Assembly: GCA_964017045.1 (NCBI GenBank)
Contig: OZ024809.1
Location: forward strand, 23,435,618-23,499,617
From: Omphiscola glabra
Taxonomy: Eukaryota > Mollusca > Gastropoda > Lymnaeidae
Direction: 5' to 3'
Length of the DNA stretch: 64,000 bases
A model generated the notes under the pieces. The model ran no database searches, was not told where the DNA came from, and saw nothing but the letters and a program-made list of their open reading frames with translations. Of this stretch, positions 48,464 through 58,397 are shown piece after piece (positions within the stretch are counted from its first letter, which is position 1; each line of letters begins with the position of its first letter). The position numbers were made by a program, and so were the translations under genes.

Positions 48464-48686
48464 TAAGATTACAAACCCAAAAGAATATGATAAAAACTAT
48501 TGACTTACAGTTTGGCTGTGTTCAGAAAAAATACAATAAGCAAAAGTTGTACAATGAGGAAAAGAAAATCTACACACAACAAAGCACTGTCTAGTAGTAC
48601 AATAATGACACACGCTCCAAGTCTGGTGACAAAGGATCTCTCTCTCTCTCTCTCTCGCTCTCTCTCTGGCCTTGACTCAATCTTCA

Positions 48687-48749
<63 letters not shown>

Positions 48750-48966
48750 ATTTCCTGTCAGCTCATTCCAGAAACAGAATTCGCATTGTAACTGCTTCCA
48801 GCGTACTCCAGATCTTTCGACAATATTCGACTGGAACTGACTATAGTATGGTAAACAACAATAAAAGGAGACTATTATTTCGCTAGCCATACCCCAAAAC
48901 AGCCTCGAGTGTGTTGACTACAAGAGGTCATGCACGGGGAAAGCGGGGAAAGCGTGCATCAAAACA
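48464..48966 (-). mobile_element. Solo LTR, 5' part (split by the Helitron)
   Basis: Carries a (CT)n and a long (TA)n run (48,640-48,745) that the other LTR copies lack. Otherwise it matches 53,345-53,716: AAAATACAAT, TTGTACAAT, ACACAACAAAGCACTGTCT and GAGGTCATGCAC...GAAAGCG. Ends with the LTR terminus at 48,966. Confidence 0.83.
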
Positions 48967-49190
48967 GTTACTCTCACACATGTATGATTGTGGGTGCCCG
49001 TCTCATGTCACTCTCACACATGGCTGATTGTTGGCCCCCGTGTCATGCCACTCTGACACATGTATGATTGTGGGTGCCCGTGTCATGTCACTCTTACACA
49101 TGGATGATAGTGGGTGCCCGTGTCATGTCACTCTTACACATGATGATAGTGGGTGCCCGTGTCATGTCACTCTCACACGTGGAATGGGAG
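48967..49190. repeat. Right part of the 42-bp minisatellite
   Basis: About five copies of the unit found at 44,243-44,321. Confidence 0.9.
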
Positions 49191-49329
49191 ATAATTGGAC
49201 ACTGAGATTTGCTTACAATGCTTTACAGACGCTGTTTTGCCTCACGATTGTAGAACTTAGTTCTTTCATTGATGTATTCCTTTTTTTTTTTGTATGGAAT
49301 GACAACACATTTATACTTTATATGAAAGC

Positions 49330-49625
49330 CATAGGCTATTTCTGAGTCACAGGCTATTTCTTATTCACAGGCTACTTCTGAGTAACATGTTGTTTCTGAG
49401 TCACAGGCTACTTCTGAGTTACAGGCTATGTCTGAGTGACTAGCTATTTCTGAGTCACAGGCTACTTCTCAGTAACAGGCTATGCCTGAGTGACGGGCTA
49501 TTTCTGAGTGACGGGCTACTTCTTATTCACAGGCTACTTCTGAGTAACATGTTACTTCTGAGTCACAGGCTGCTTCTGAGTTACAAGCTATTTCTGAGTT
49601 ACGGAATATGTCGCAGTTACAGGCT
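49330..49625. repeat. 18-bp minisatellite rich in TGAGTCA
   Basis: About 16 copies of ACAGGCTACTTCTGAGTC/T/A. At least five copies contain TGAGTCA, the AP-1 consensus; others have TGAGTTA, TGAGTAA or TGAGTGA. Confidence 0.88.
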
Positions 49626-50540
49626 TGCTCTGAATAGACAAAGCCAGCAGTATTCAACTACAGGAATACCGATGCTGGTCTCACACTATTAGAATAACTT
49701 CAAGAGTGAAACACAATGTCCTTGAACTTTTTAAGTTTGGCTCCATGTATTCGGATATTACCCGTCTGCTCTCACTTCAGCATTGCTGTCCTTGAGATCT
49801 TAATGCTACTATATTGAATGACATTAAAAGGAAGCTAAAAGCGGTGCATGTATTCTTAACTTGCCAATGTTTTTTATTAAAAAAATGTTTTCATGGCATT
49901 ATTGGCCAGGGTGGACAGAATGGGTTTTAAAAGCTTCCCGAGGCTATTGTGAAATATTAAATAACATTTCAGCGGCTGAATTTTTAATGACATTTATTCA
50001 TTAACTTGCGCTCATCATTGACATCAGCACAAAAGCCTGACAACATCAACTTCGCGAGCTATTATGAAAAATAAAATGAACAGAAACATAATTTTAAAAC
50101 AAAATATATTAATGGGTTGTACTACGATAAAGATTTCAAAATATGAGAACAAGGTTTGTGGAGGCTGGAATCGAAAGACAAGACAATAAGAGAAGAAAGT
50201 TTCGGCTATGAGCCTTCCTCGGCAGACAGCAAAAATGAAAATAAGCCAAGGAATAGTAACAAGTTATAAATTTAAGCGTTCGCCATTGTTATTGCCGGAA
50301 GTTGGATTTTCTAAAACCAAGATTTCAGGATAAGTATATAAATGAGACACAAAGAATATGTGCGATATAAATAATCTTATATGTGCTGTTTTATTACACA
50401 GAAATCTTTTTTTTTTGTTGTCTCATCAATCTTATTAAAACAAAGTATGAAGAAATAAAGGAAAGTAGAGTGTATTTTCTATATGTAACTGTAGCTACAC
50501 GTGTTGACACACACCGAAATAATGTACGTCTTCAAACACC

Positions 50541-50700
50541 CAGTGGCGTAGCTAGGTCTTGTGCCGCCCGTAGCGTTCTTAAAATTTTGCCACCCCCGTC
50601 ATCTAAAAAAAAAACCACGAAAATGCAACCCTCAGTATAAAGAAAGAAAAGTGCTGATCGAGAAAGCCCGCCCCGGTCGCACTCCCTTCTGACGCCCCTG
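50541..50700. mobile_element. hAT-like miniature element, degenerate
   Basis: Begins CAGTGGCGTAGCTAGG and ends CTTCTGACGCCCCTG, a partial terminal inverted repeat of the CAG.GGCGT type. No matching 8-bp duplication found. Confidence 0.45.
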
Positions 50701-51149
50701 CTGGCACTTCTGTGAGCGCGAATCTTGTTATGTATTTTATTCATTTACTAAAATATCCACGTCAATGTTGTCCGATTTAAAAAATATTGACAACTGTCAA
50801 TGGAATGAATTTGAACCATCGCTAAGTGTAGCTTTTCTGATAAACTTTAGAACCACTGTTTCTTGTCTCAGTAATATTCCTTGATTCACTCATTCGTAAA
50901 GGAGTTTGAAGGCCAATTATTATATTTATTTTTTTAAAAATAATCAAAATCGAAAAATCTAATTAAAAGCAACAAAACAAGAAAAAAACTCGACATTTCC
51001 CCACAATGCATTAGATTAAATGATTAATAGTAATAAGGTAGACAAGCAAACAAAAAATTGTTGTCTGCCTAAGTCTTCACAGATGAAATAACAAATAATT
51101 TCGATTTTTTGCGTTCCGCCTTTCTCAAAAGGAATTATTAAAACCTTAC

Positions 51150-51234
51150 CTGATAAAAAGCGTTGCAGTGACAACGACAATAGCAAGGACCAGAGCTGAC
51201 GTCACGATGGCGGCGATGTATGAAGCTTGAAGCC
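51150..51234 (-). CDS. Receptor guanylate cyclase, transmembrane exon
   Basis: An 85-base exon with acceptor TTACAG and donor CAG|GTAAGG. It is entered with one base from the ectodomain exon and left after two bases of an Arg codon. It reads GLQASYIAAIVTSALVLAIV and VVTATLFIR, a single hydrophobic helix of about 22 residues followed by basic residues (R|RYW) across the next junction. That is a type I orientation: ectodomain before it, pseudokinase and cyclase after it. Exon length and phases fit the neighbouring exons exactly, which is strong evidence that 51.5 kb and 23.6 kb belong to one transcript despite the intron. Confidence 0.93.
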
Positions 51235-51549
51235 CTGTAAATGAATAGAGAGCAAAATATAAGCAATAATATACGTTTAACATAATTTAAATAAAAGATG
51301 TTGTACTGATCAGTCAAGTTTGAGAATATTATGAATAGTTACCAGGCTATTTCCAACCCCACTTAACCCCCCCCCCCCACCTAACAAATCCCCCCCATCC
51401 AAAAAAAAAGAGAAATTGTCTGATTTGACAGAGATTTATTTAATACTCAAATCATGAATATTTTAACTACTGCCCTTTAATTTTTTTAGCAGAGTCGAGT
51501 TCCCCCTCTCCCACAATTTGAGTTGAGTCCATTTTGTCTGGCTTCTTAC
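51235..51549. other. Short intron before the transmembrane exon
   Basis: 315 bp, GT..AG, with C-rich homopolymer runs at about 51,360-51,400. Confidence 0.85.
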
Positions 51550-52833
51550 CCTCATTGCAGTTGGGAACCTGTTTGTAGCACTCGTCCGGTGCCAGAATGT
51601 AGCGGTCCGGCCAGGATATGACCCCTAGCGTCGTCATGGACCAGCTGGTGGCGTTGGTCGCCTCGTAAAACACTCTGCGCTCCATGACGCCCGACGAACT
51701 GTTGAAGTCATAGACGGCGAAATCGAAGGTGACCATCTGATCGTCATCGACCAGATACATCCCAGAATATCCTGAGATGTTCAGGTCGGAGACGGTCTGT
51801 ATCAGCTTGTACGAGTTGGGCAGCGTGCCGCTGCTGGAGTTGTGGACGTACCGAAAAACGGCGTAGGCGAGGATGTACACCATGTCGTAGACAGCATTGA
51901 CGTCCATGTCAGTAAGATGGAATGTTTGCAGGTCCCGTTTCGAGCGCTGCTTCAGCCCCGCGATGTGTGGAGCTGGTAAGGCCGCGCTGCTCTCGCGTGG
52001 AAGCTCATCTGGGATGTTTCCGTGTTCGCTGGTAAAGAAAAGGGAATTTTGTAATTCAGTCAGTTCTGATGTTGACTGCCATGATTCGTGCTTGCTATCT
52101 AGGTGCTTGCTGGCCATCTTCCAAGACGAGGCTTCGGGCGAATCTTTTTCACCTTCATCTTGGGAAAAACCGGAAGACTTTTCAGATTTATCGATGATGT
52201 CATTTGTATGGGGTGGGTCCTCTGCTTGCGCCTGCGCGAGAAAGAGGTCGTCCTTTGATTGCGTTAGAGGCACGTGAGTATTTTTGTGAACGGCTGGAGG
52301 TCTTGGCGATATTGCTGTGCTATTGTAAATAGACTTATTTACAAGATTATCATTTTCACTAATCACATATACGTTGGAATGACTGTTCTGCCACTTTAAA
52401 TTTGAAATATGACTACTTACAATAGAACCGGTTGTGGGAGCATAAGGCGCACGCTCAATTGCTGGTATGTCCTTTTCTGAAAGAAATGTTAAACTATCCG
52501 ACACACCAGGCTTTAAAGCTCTTGTCCTAACACTTGTGTCGCGCTTTGACCTCTGCCCCCTTGACCCCATGTTGTCTGTCTTGTGATAATCTTGTGGGAA
52601 GGAAGTCGCAATGGCGAACACGCTTTCAAATATGTTGACATTTGCAGCTTTGCTGTCGTTGGTAAACCTCGGCTCTGACGTCACGTCCGTTGTGACACCT
52701 AGGAGAGTCAGTGACGTCACATCATAAGGAGTCGTGGAGAATGTAAAAAAGGCGTGTTGCTTCGTCATGGACAGTGAGGACGCCGCCGCAAGCAGAATCA
52801 GCTGATCCTGGACGTCCAACAGCATGAGGATCA
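51550..52833 (-). CDS. Receptor guanylate cyclase, large ectodomain exon with twin furin-type sites
   Basis: A 1,284-base exon, open throughout, with acceptor ATCCCCAG and donor GG|GTAAGA; it enters with one carried base and leaves in phase 1. It covers the distal half of an ANF-receptor-type ligand-binding domain. It starts VILMLLDVQDQLILLAAASS (the [R/G]VI.M block), and later has DVNAVYDMVYILAYAVFRYV and GYSGMYLVDDDQMVTFDF, ending with a Cys pair (DECYKQVPNC) before the membrane. Counting the first codon as residue 1, residues 99-300 are an extra hydrophilic, cysteine-free, Ser/Asp/Glu-rich segment absent from the usual fold. It is bounded by QRSKR|D at 94-99 and again at 296-301. N-glycosylation sequons are at 59, 166, 171, 332, 352, 378 and 394. 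The exon is several times longer than its neighbours, mainly because of this insert. Ligand unknown. Confidence 0.92.
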
Positions 52834-54701
52834 CTGGGGATTAGTTCAAGACAGGAAAAACGTGTCAACATATTTGGAAATTTAACAGAAAAGCTTCAGA
52901 ATATAATGAATTTAAAGTAAAGCACATCAGTATATAGTGCTTAACGATGTTTAAGGTTGGACCCCCCCCCCCTTTTCCCGTCAAAAAAGTCACCCACGCC
53001 CCTTGTAAAAAAATTATTCAAATTAATTATTAGTAGGGTGTTTAACAGTAACTTCATCTTACCGATACTCCAGATTTTTTAAAACATTTAAAATCTGGAG
53101 TTTCCAAATTAAAAAAAAATGTGTTGTCTTATCGCCATTATTACGGACTGCTATTAATGTAGAATTGTATCTCTTAGTTTAGTCTATTGGCTCGTTTCAA
53201 AACAGCCCATAACAAAGGACGATACCAAAGTTTAAAAACAATAACAACTAGAACAATACACAGAGTCATGGCTAATTATAATTAATACGTTTTTAATTTG
53301 TTAATTTCAATGAATTACGAAAGCAAGAGAATATGATTAAAATGATTAACTTACAGTATGGCTGGTACCGGTACTGTATGTAAAAATACAATGAGCTCAA
53401 GTTGTACAATAAAAGAAAATCAACACACAACAAAGCACTGTCTCGAGTTGGTATAATAATAATACACGCTACACGTCTTGTGATAAAAAGAGTCCCATTC
53501 AGTCATTCAGCCTTTATAGTCTACTTCAAATGATCATTCTCGAAAAGAATACGCAGTCTCATTGCTTCCCGCATCCTCTGGATCATTCGACAATTTTTCT
53601 GAATGGACAATACTAAGCTTTGTAAACAAGGGGAAAATTTCGCTATCCACACCCCAAATCGGCCTCGACCGTAAGAGCTCATGCACATGGAAAGCGGTTA
53701 AAGCATGCATCAAAACACGCCTCCTTCATAACACCATTGATTAACGAAAACCACAGCAAATGTCCATGATAGTATGTGAGATGTGCAGTGGTCAAATTAT
53801 TTTTTTTTTAAGTTCAGATCCCATCACAGATAACAAATATTCGCTTTTCAACTGCTTTACCTAAAATGGCCCATGACACGAAGTCCCACCTAACCAAACT
53901 AACCAACTGTAGCATGTTACCTTAGTCTTTATTTTCACAAATGCAGATTGAAATTTAACTAAACACTGGAATTAAACACAGCATGACAGCTGCAGTGGTT
54001 GGTGTTCTGTTAAACACAAAACTTAACATAGTTATTTCGTTCTCTTTCTCCTTTTCATCAATTATCAGTGGTAAAATCAAATTATCTACACAATGGAGCA
54101 CATATATCCTATAGAAGTCCAAAGCAGAGATCCCTTGTGGGACAGAAGTCTGGTGGGACATTGCATGAGTACTTTTGCGTCTGATACAAAAGAACTGTAC
54201 TGTTACCAGATATGACCTCAGTAAAAAAAGATTTGTAAAAGTTTGATTTGTGTACAGTTGTCTCGTAGAGTGTAGAACCACTGCCACTACCGTGAGACTT
54301 CCTTTTCATCTCCATTAATTAAAAAAAGAAAGAAAGATAGAAATGAGATATTCAGAGAGACAGCTTGGCAGAAAGAGAGAAATGAAGATTGCATTTAAAG
54401 AAAATAACTATAACACAGCTAAATCAAAGGATCTAAACCTATTTTTGTTTCTATCACCACTTTTCCAGCCAGATGAAGACCACGGAACCCTTCTTAGAAC
54501 AATGTGTCTAATACATATGACATTCTTACAAAGGGAATGCACCTTCTCGTGGACGTGAGAGTACGTGCAACCACAGTTTATGAACCTCGGACCCAGCTAG
54601 ATTTTTCAGGAGCTTCCATCATTAGCTCTTTAATGAGCCCGTCTCAATAACCCCCGTAAACAGAAGTGTGAGAACCCATGATGTTTTAATTAAAGCCTCA
54701 C
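52834..54701. other. Intron upstream of the large ectodomain exon
   Basis: 1.9 kb if the 54,702-54,810 exon is real. It holds the LTR copy at 53,139-53,716; the remainder is unrecognised. Confidence 0.6.
53139..53716 (-). mobile_element. Solo LTR, uninterrupted copy
   Basis: On the minus strand it runs from TGTTTTGATGCATGC to GTCCGTAATA (expected CA mutated to TA), 578 bp. TATA-like GACTATAAAGGCTG at about 53,507-53,520. It aligns end to end with the split LTR at 44,322-48,966 and serves as the reference empty site for the Helitron. No convincing target duplication. Confidence 0.78.
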
Positions 54702-54810
54702 CACGTCCCATCAATGTGCACTCAGATCCCTGAGACAGCTTAATACCCAGGATCTCTGCCAGAGTGGACACAGCGACCACATCATTGGTGTTAACTGGGA
54801 TTTGCTCTAT
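54702..54810 (-). CDS. Probable preceding ectodomain exon of the receptor guanylate cyclase
   Basis: The minus strand reads IEQIPVNTNDVVAVSTLAEI and LGIKLSQGSECTLMGR, then a G|GTGAGG donor in phase 1. The exon at 52,833 needs exactly one incoming base, and the join gives LMGR|VILML, matching the GRVI.M motif that ends this part of ANF-receptor ligand-binding domains. The AEILGIKL segment fits the helix and strand (AE..GI.I) that precede it in the family. The proposed acceptor, TTGAGAG, has a poor pyrimidine tract, so the start is uncertain. CCCAG|TT slightly downstream (54,791) is an alternative. Inference from phase and motif fit, not proved. Confidence 0.62.
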
Positions 54811-54883
54811 CTCTCAATGGACTCGGGAACTGGACGCTTGAAGCTGAACCACCACTGTTCATATTTGTGTTCACTGGGTTTAC

Positions 54884-54997
54884 CTTCACTACCACCGAGT
54901 TCATCAAGGGGGGACGTAACGCGTGCATGCACTTTTACAGACCGGCAACGCCCATGTCATTAGGGTACGCTGGTGGGACTAATGTTTGATCAGAGAA
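54884..54997 (-). pseudogene. Possible damaged ectodomain coding stretch of the receptor guanylate cyclase
   Basis: Upstream of the previous exon the minus strand reads FSDQTLVPPAYPNDMGVAGL, a TAA stop at 54,935-54,937, then KCMHALRPPLMNSVVVK in the same frame, ending at a good donor AAG|GTAAAC. Joined over a 73-base intron (54,811-54,883) it gives VVVK|IEQIPVNTND in frame, and the spacing to the next helix matches ANF-receptor domains. The in-frame stop means one of four things: an assembly error, a null allele, a different exon boundary (an AAAAG acceptor lies just after the stop), or chance similarity. Length and spacing favour a real but disrupted exon. Confidence 0.35.
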
Positions 54998-55269
54998 TAG
55001 TGTTCTTTTTGGTTTCTACTTTGGGAGTGTAGACGACAAACAGCGAGTTCCAGGGCTGATTTGTGTGTGTGTGTGCGTGTTTCTTTAAGATGAATTCATA
55101 CCAAGACGGAAGTGATTCTTGGGTGGCGTGGAACCTAACGAGGAGTGGTGTTGAAGAGTGGTAGCAATGAGTGCGTTCTAAGCATGGGAAGGGGTGATTT
55201 GGGGGGGGGGGGAGTTGGATATTAAAAGTGTTAAACGACGTCCGATTTCGGCACTCTGAAGTTATAGAG

Positions 55270-55420
55270 GCAACCTAGTCTAGCTGATTGAGTCAACTCA
55301 ATCTATGGAATCTAAGAGTCCATCTTGTCTAGATGATGACATGGAATTTAGAGTCAACTCAATCTAGATATTAATATGGAATCTAGCGTCCATCTTGCCT
55401 GGACGATGATATTGTATGTA
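55270..55420. repeat. Two imperfect copies of about 80 bp
   Basis: Shared blocks GAGTCAACTCAATCTA, ATGGAATCTA and GTCCATCTTG.CT.GA.GATGA. Confidence 0.7.
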
Positions 55421-56104
55421 AAATCAACCTTTTCCAGCTGACACCATCTAAAGACGAGTTATTTTGCGACCTCGCTCTATGAAGTAATTCCTTTCAGATA
55501 TCAAATGTTTCATAGTTTAAAAAAAATATATATCTAAATGTTATATTTAGCCATAGACGAATTCACTGTGAGCTTTGTAAAAGTACATTGAAACTGTCTC
55601 GTATTGGAAATTCCTGCCTTCAGCCTTGGAGAGAATCTAAGGAACACTTGTGTTACCTAATAAACCAATCGTTGCTGTTCAAATGACGTCTTTAATAAAG
55701 AAAGAATTTCAATTAAAGCTGTTGATCTGAAAATGTATTATATGTCTCTGACTCCGGGCTAGACCATGTAGCAGTGGTAGCCATTCATTGCTAGCCGACT
55801 AGGACATGAAACGCATATTGAAAAAAAACGTTTTTTACAAATTATAAAAGTAGTTCCCGAAAGGAATTTTAAAACAATAAATCCTTAACTGAACTTAAAG
55901 CGATAAGATATCAGAAAAATTATTTTGTCTCAAAACACCATTTTCTTTAACGTTAATATACTCTAAGAATATCTTCGGATACATTTGATATGATCATTAG
56001 TTCACACATGTTTTAGATCCATCGTCCAGGCATCATTTAAAAATTGATTTCAATATTGCCACTTCCCCCCATCCTCTTTTCTAGCCAATCGCGTACTATC
56101 AGAT

Positions 56105-56106
56105 GG

Positions 56107-56138
<32 letters not shown>

Positions 56139-56170
56139 GAGAGACACAGAGAGAGACAGAGAGAGAGAGG
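56105..56170. repeat. (GA)n microsatellite
   Basis: GAGAGA run with a few CA interruptions. Confidence 0.9.
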
Positions 56171-57361
56171 ACTATTGAAAAATTCAACTTATAATTTGGA
56201 AATGGACGTATTAAATACTGTTAAGTGACTTCCATTGGAACGTATCATTATATACTGTAATAGTGTCTTCTATTGGACCATTTATTATATATGGTACGAC
56301 TGAATTCGATTTTTTAGGGTGAGGTTGATCGTTTAAAGCATCTCAATAATTCACGTGCCATGGCCGCAGGGAAAAAATACGCGCTAGTGAATTGAATGAA
56401 GTTCAATGTCGGTTGTATGTGGGGAAGGGGGTACTGAGACCGACTTACTCCAGTTCTCCCCACCACCATTTTTCCATACCCCCCCCCACTCACACCTTCC
56501 TTAGTACGCTATATAAAATACAAAACAACAAATATATAAATATATATATATTGTTTTGTATTTTGTCATATATCAAGTAGGAAGTGTTACACTGTACCCC
56601 ACAGTACTCACTATATTATCAAGATTCCTGTATGTCTGTACACTATACCCTCTAAAGTGAAGCGAATAAAGAAAGTTGAAATTATTTTGATTAATTTGCT
56701 TTAAATTACAATAAATGTATGGACTTCCATGATGAGGTCCTGGGTAATTCAACTAATTGGTCCTAAGTGGTGACAAAGTTTCAACCAAACTATCAAGAGA
56801 AAGTCTTAGTTAAGCAGCGTTACTAGGGCGACGAAGTTGTATCTTCTTCCCAGGGAATATTTAGCCCGCCCCCCCCCCTTTTTAAAATCTGGTGGAGGAA
56901 TGGGAAACATCCACGTATCATCTTATCGAATCCAGAGTAGAAAGAGATGTTTTAAATGTATGGTCTTATTTAGTCGATAAAAGTCACAAGACTTTACGCG
57001 GCTACTGTAATCTGCACACCAAGGAAAACATCAGCGCTTGTGTAGGTTCCCGGTTGTGCAATAACTACACAACGCGTGGGGAAAGAACACACTGCATACA
57101 ACAAAAGCCATTTCCTACTTAATATTGATTCGACATTTCTCACATTGGAATTCCCTACACAATTGCATAATACAACTTATTTAAACAAATGTCCATCGCA
57201 TTGGAATTTTCGATTAGAATAAACTTAACTTGAAAAGATGCCTGGTTGGCTTTTTAAAAATATTTTGTTTTTTGCTGTTTTTTTATTTACTTTTATCTTT
57301 ACTTAACAGTCTGTTTTGTACTTGACAATGTTTTAAAAAAATATTCCTCTTTCGTTTGGAA

Positions 57362-57405
57362 TTGTATTATTATTATTATTAGTGGTCTTGTATAGCGCGG
57401 TACCA
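57362..57405 (-). mobile_element. LINE 3'-end remnant
   Basis: On the minus strand TACCGCGCTATACAAGACCA then CTAATAATAATAAT, the same CGCTATA plus (AAT)n 3' end as at 43,130-43,187. The length of the rest is not defined. Confidence 0.45.
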
Positions 57406-58324
57406 TAAAAATATTAGCAAACATATCATGAATATTGTCGTCATCATTTATAATTGACTGCATCGTGTTATCAGGAGGTGTTATTTGTTTGTTTATCGTT
57501 TCCGGGTAATTTATTGAAAAATAATACACTGCCTCCGTTATTTACTCAGACTAATGTATCATCATGGCCTTAGGATGGGAGCCCAAGGTGGGGGTGACCG
57601 GGGAACGCGTACTCAAGTCAGAATTTAGTGCCTAGATATAGATGGCATCCTTCCGTATTTGCGAGACGATGGTGTAGCTATAGACACTTCATCAAATGGC
57701 TCACTAGGCCAATCCTGTAATGACAGTCACAGCTTCATTTCTCGCATGAGAACCTTGACTTCTGGTTCATTTAACACATCGGTAAATATGCCTTTAAAAC
57801 ATGTCAATAATAAATTCAGTCCTAGATCTAATCCGGTCTGTTCACCTATCGGGAAATACTTGATGGTAAACAGTTCTGCATTTAAAGTGGAAAGTTAAAA
57901 AATGTTCCACATCTCAAATATCCGAGGCCACCTGCAGCCACATGGGTTGCAGGACCCACGCGACGGTTCTGCCTTGATCCATCTCATTTCTATATCTAAT
58001 GTTTCCCATTTTTCTCCTCCATATGTAAAATTTGACCTCTCAGTTGAAGTAAAAAGTTTAGTGTCTGCATCTAAACATATAGAGCTTTGAAATAATAACA
58101 AGAAAAGAAGACAACTTGTCTGGACCATGTGATCTTAGTCTCTTTGAAAGATCTGATGTGAAAAGACATAGAACCAAATGGTAAAATCTTATTTTTTTTC
58201 ATACATTTTCTTTTAAAAGCTCTAAGACATTCAAATTAAATTTTACTTTCTTTACCACGGCTTTTAAACAAATACTAATATAGTTATAGATTTGTCATTA
58301 CGACATTACGATTTCAACTGGCAT

Positions 58325-58397
58325 GTATGCTAATATGCTACTATGCTACCATGCTATTATGCTACTATGCTATTATGCTACTATGCTACTAAGCTAC
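58325..58397. repeat. 8-9-bp repeat
   Basis: About eight copies of ATGCTACT/ATGCTATT. Confidence 0.85.

Larger units (their letters stand above)
23678..51149. other. 27.5-kb intron between transmembrane and juxtamembrane exons
   Basis: A mosaic of minisatellites, LINE fragments, hAT miniature elements, a solo LTR and Helitrons, all listed separately. Stretches with nothing recognisable: 25,810-26,590, 27,520-28,650, 29,390-30,060, 31,100-31,740, 32,090-33,590, 36,000-37,630, 39,935-40,570, 49,630-50,540 and 50,700-51,149. Confidence 0.8.

Noticed and set aside
51467..51549. Extension of the ectodomain frame past 51,550.
   Set aside because: The GG|GTAAGA donor and the phase-matched transmembrane exon at 51,234 show the exon ends at 51,550.
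56892..57122. 76-codon plus frame.
   Set aside because: No recognisable domain and no splice or promoter context.
57895..58128. Minus frame beginning with a signal-peptide-like stretch (MVQTSCLLFLLLFQSSIC), a tempting first exon for the receptor.
   Set aside because: The rest (RWIKAEPSRGSCNPCGCRW) has no family match, ends in a stop without a donor, and sits in sequence that looks like a decayed repeat.
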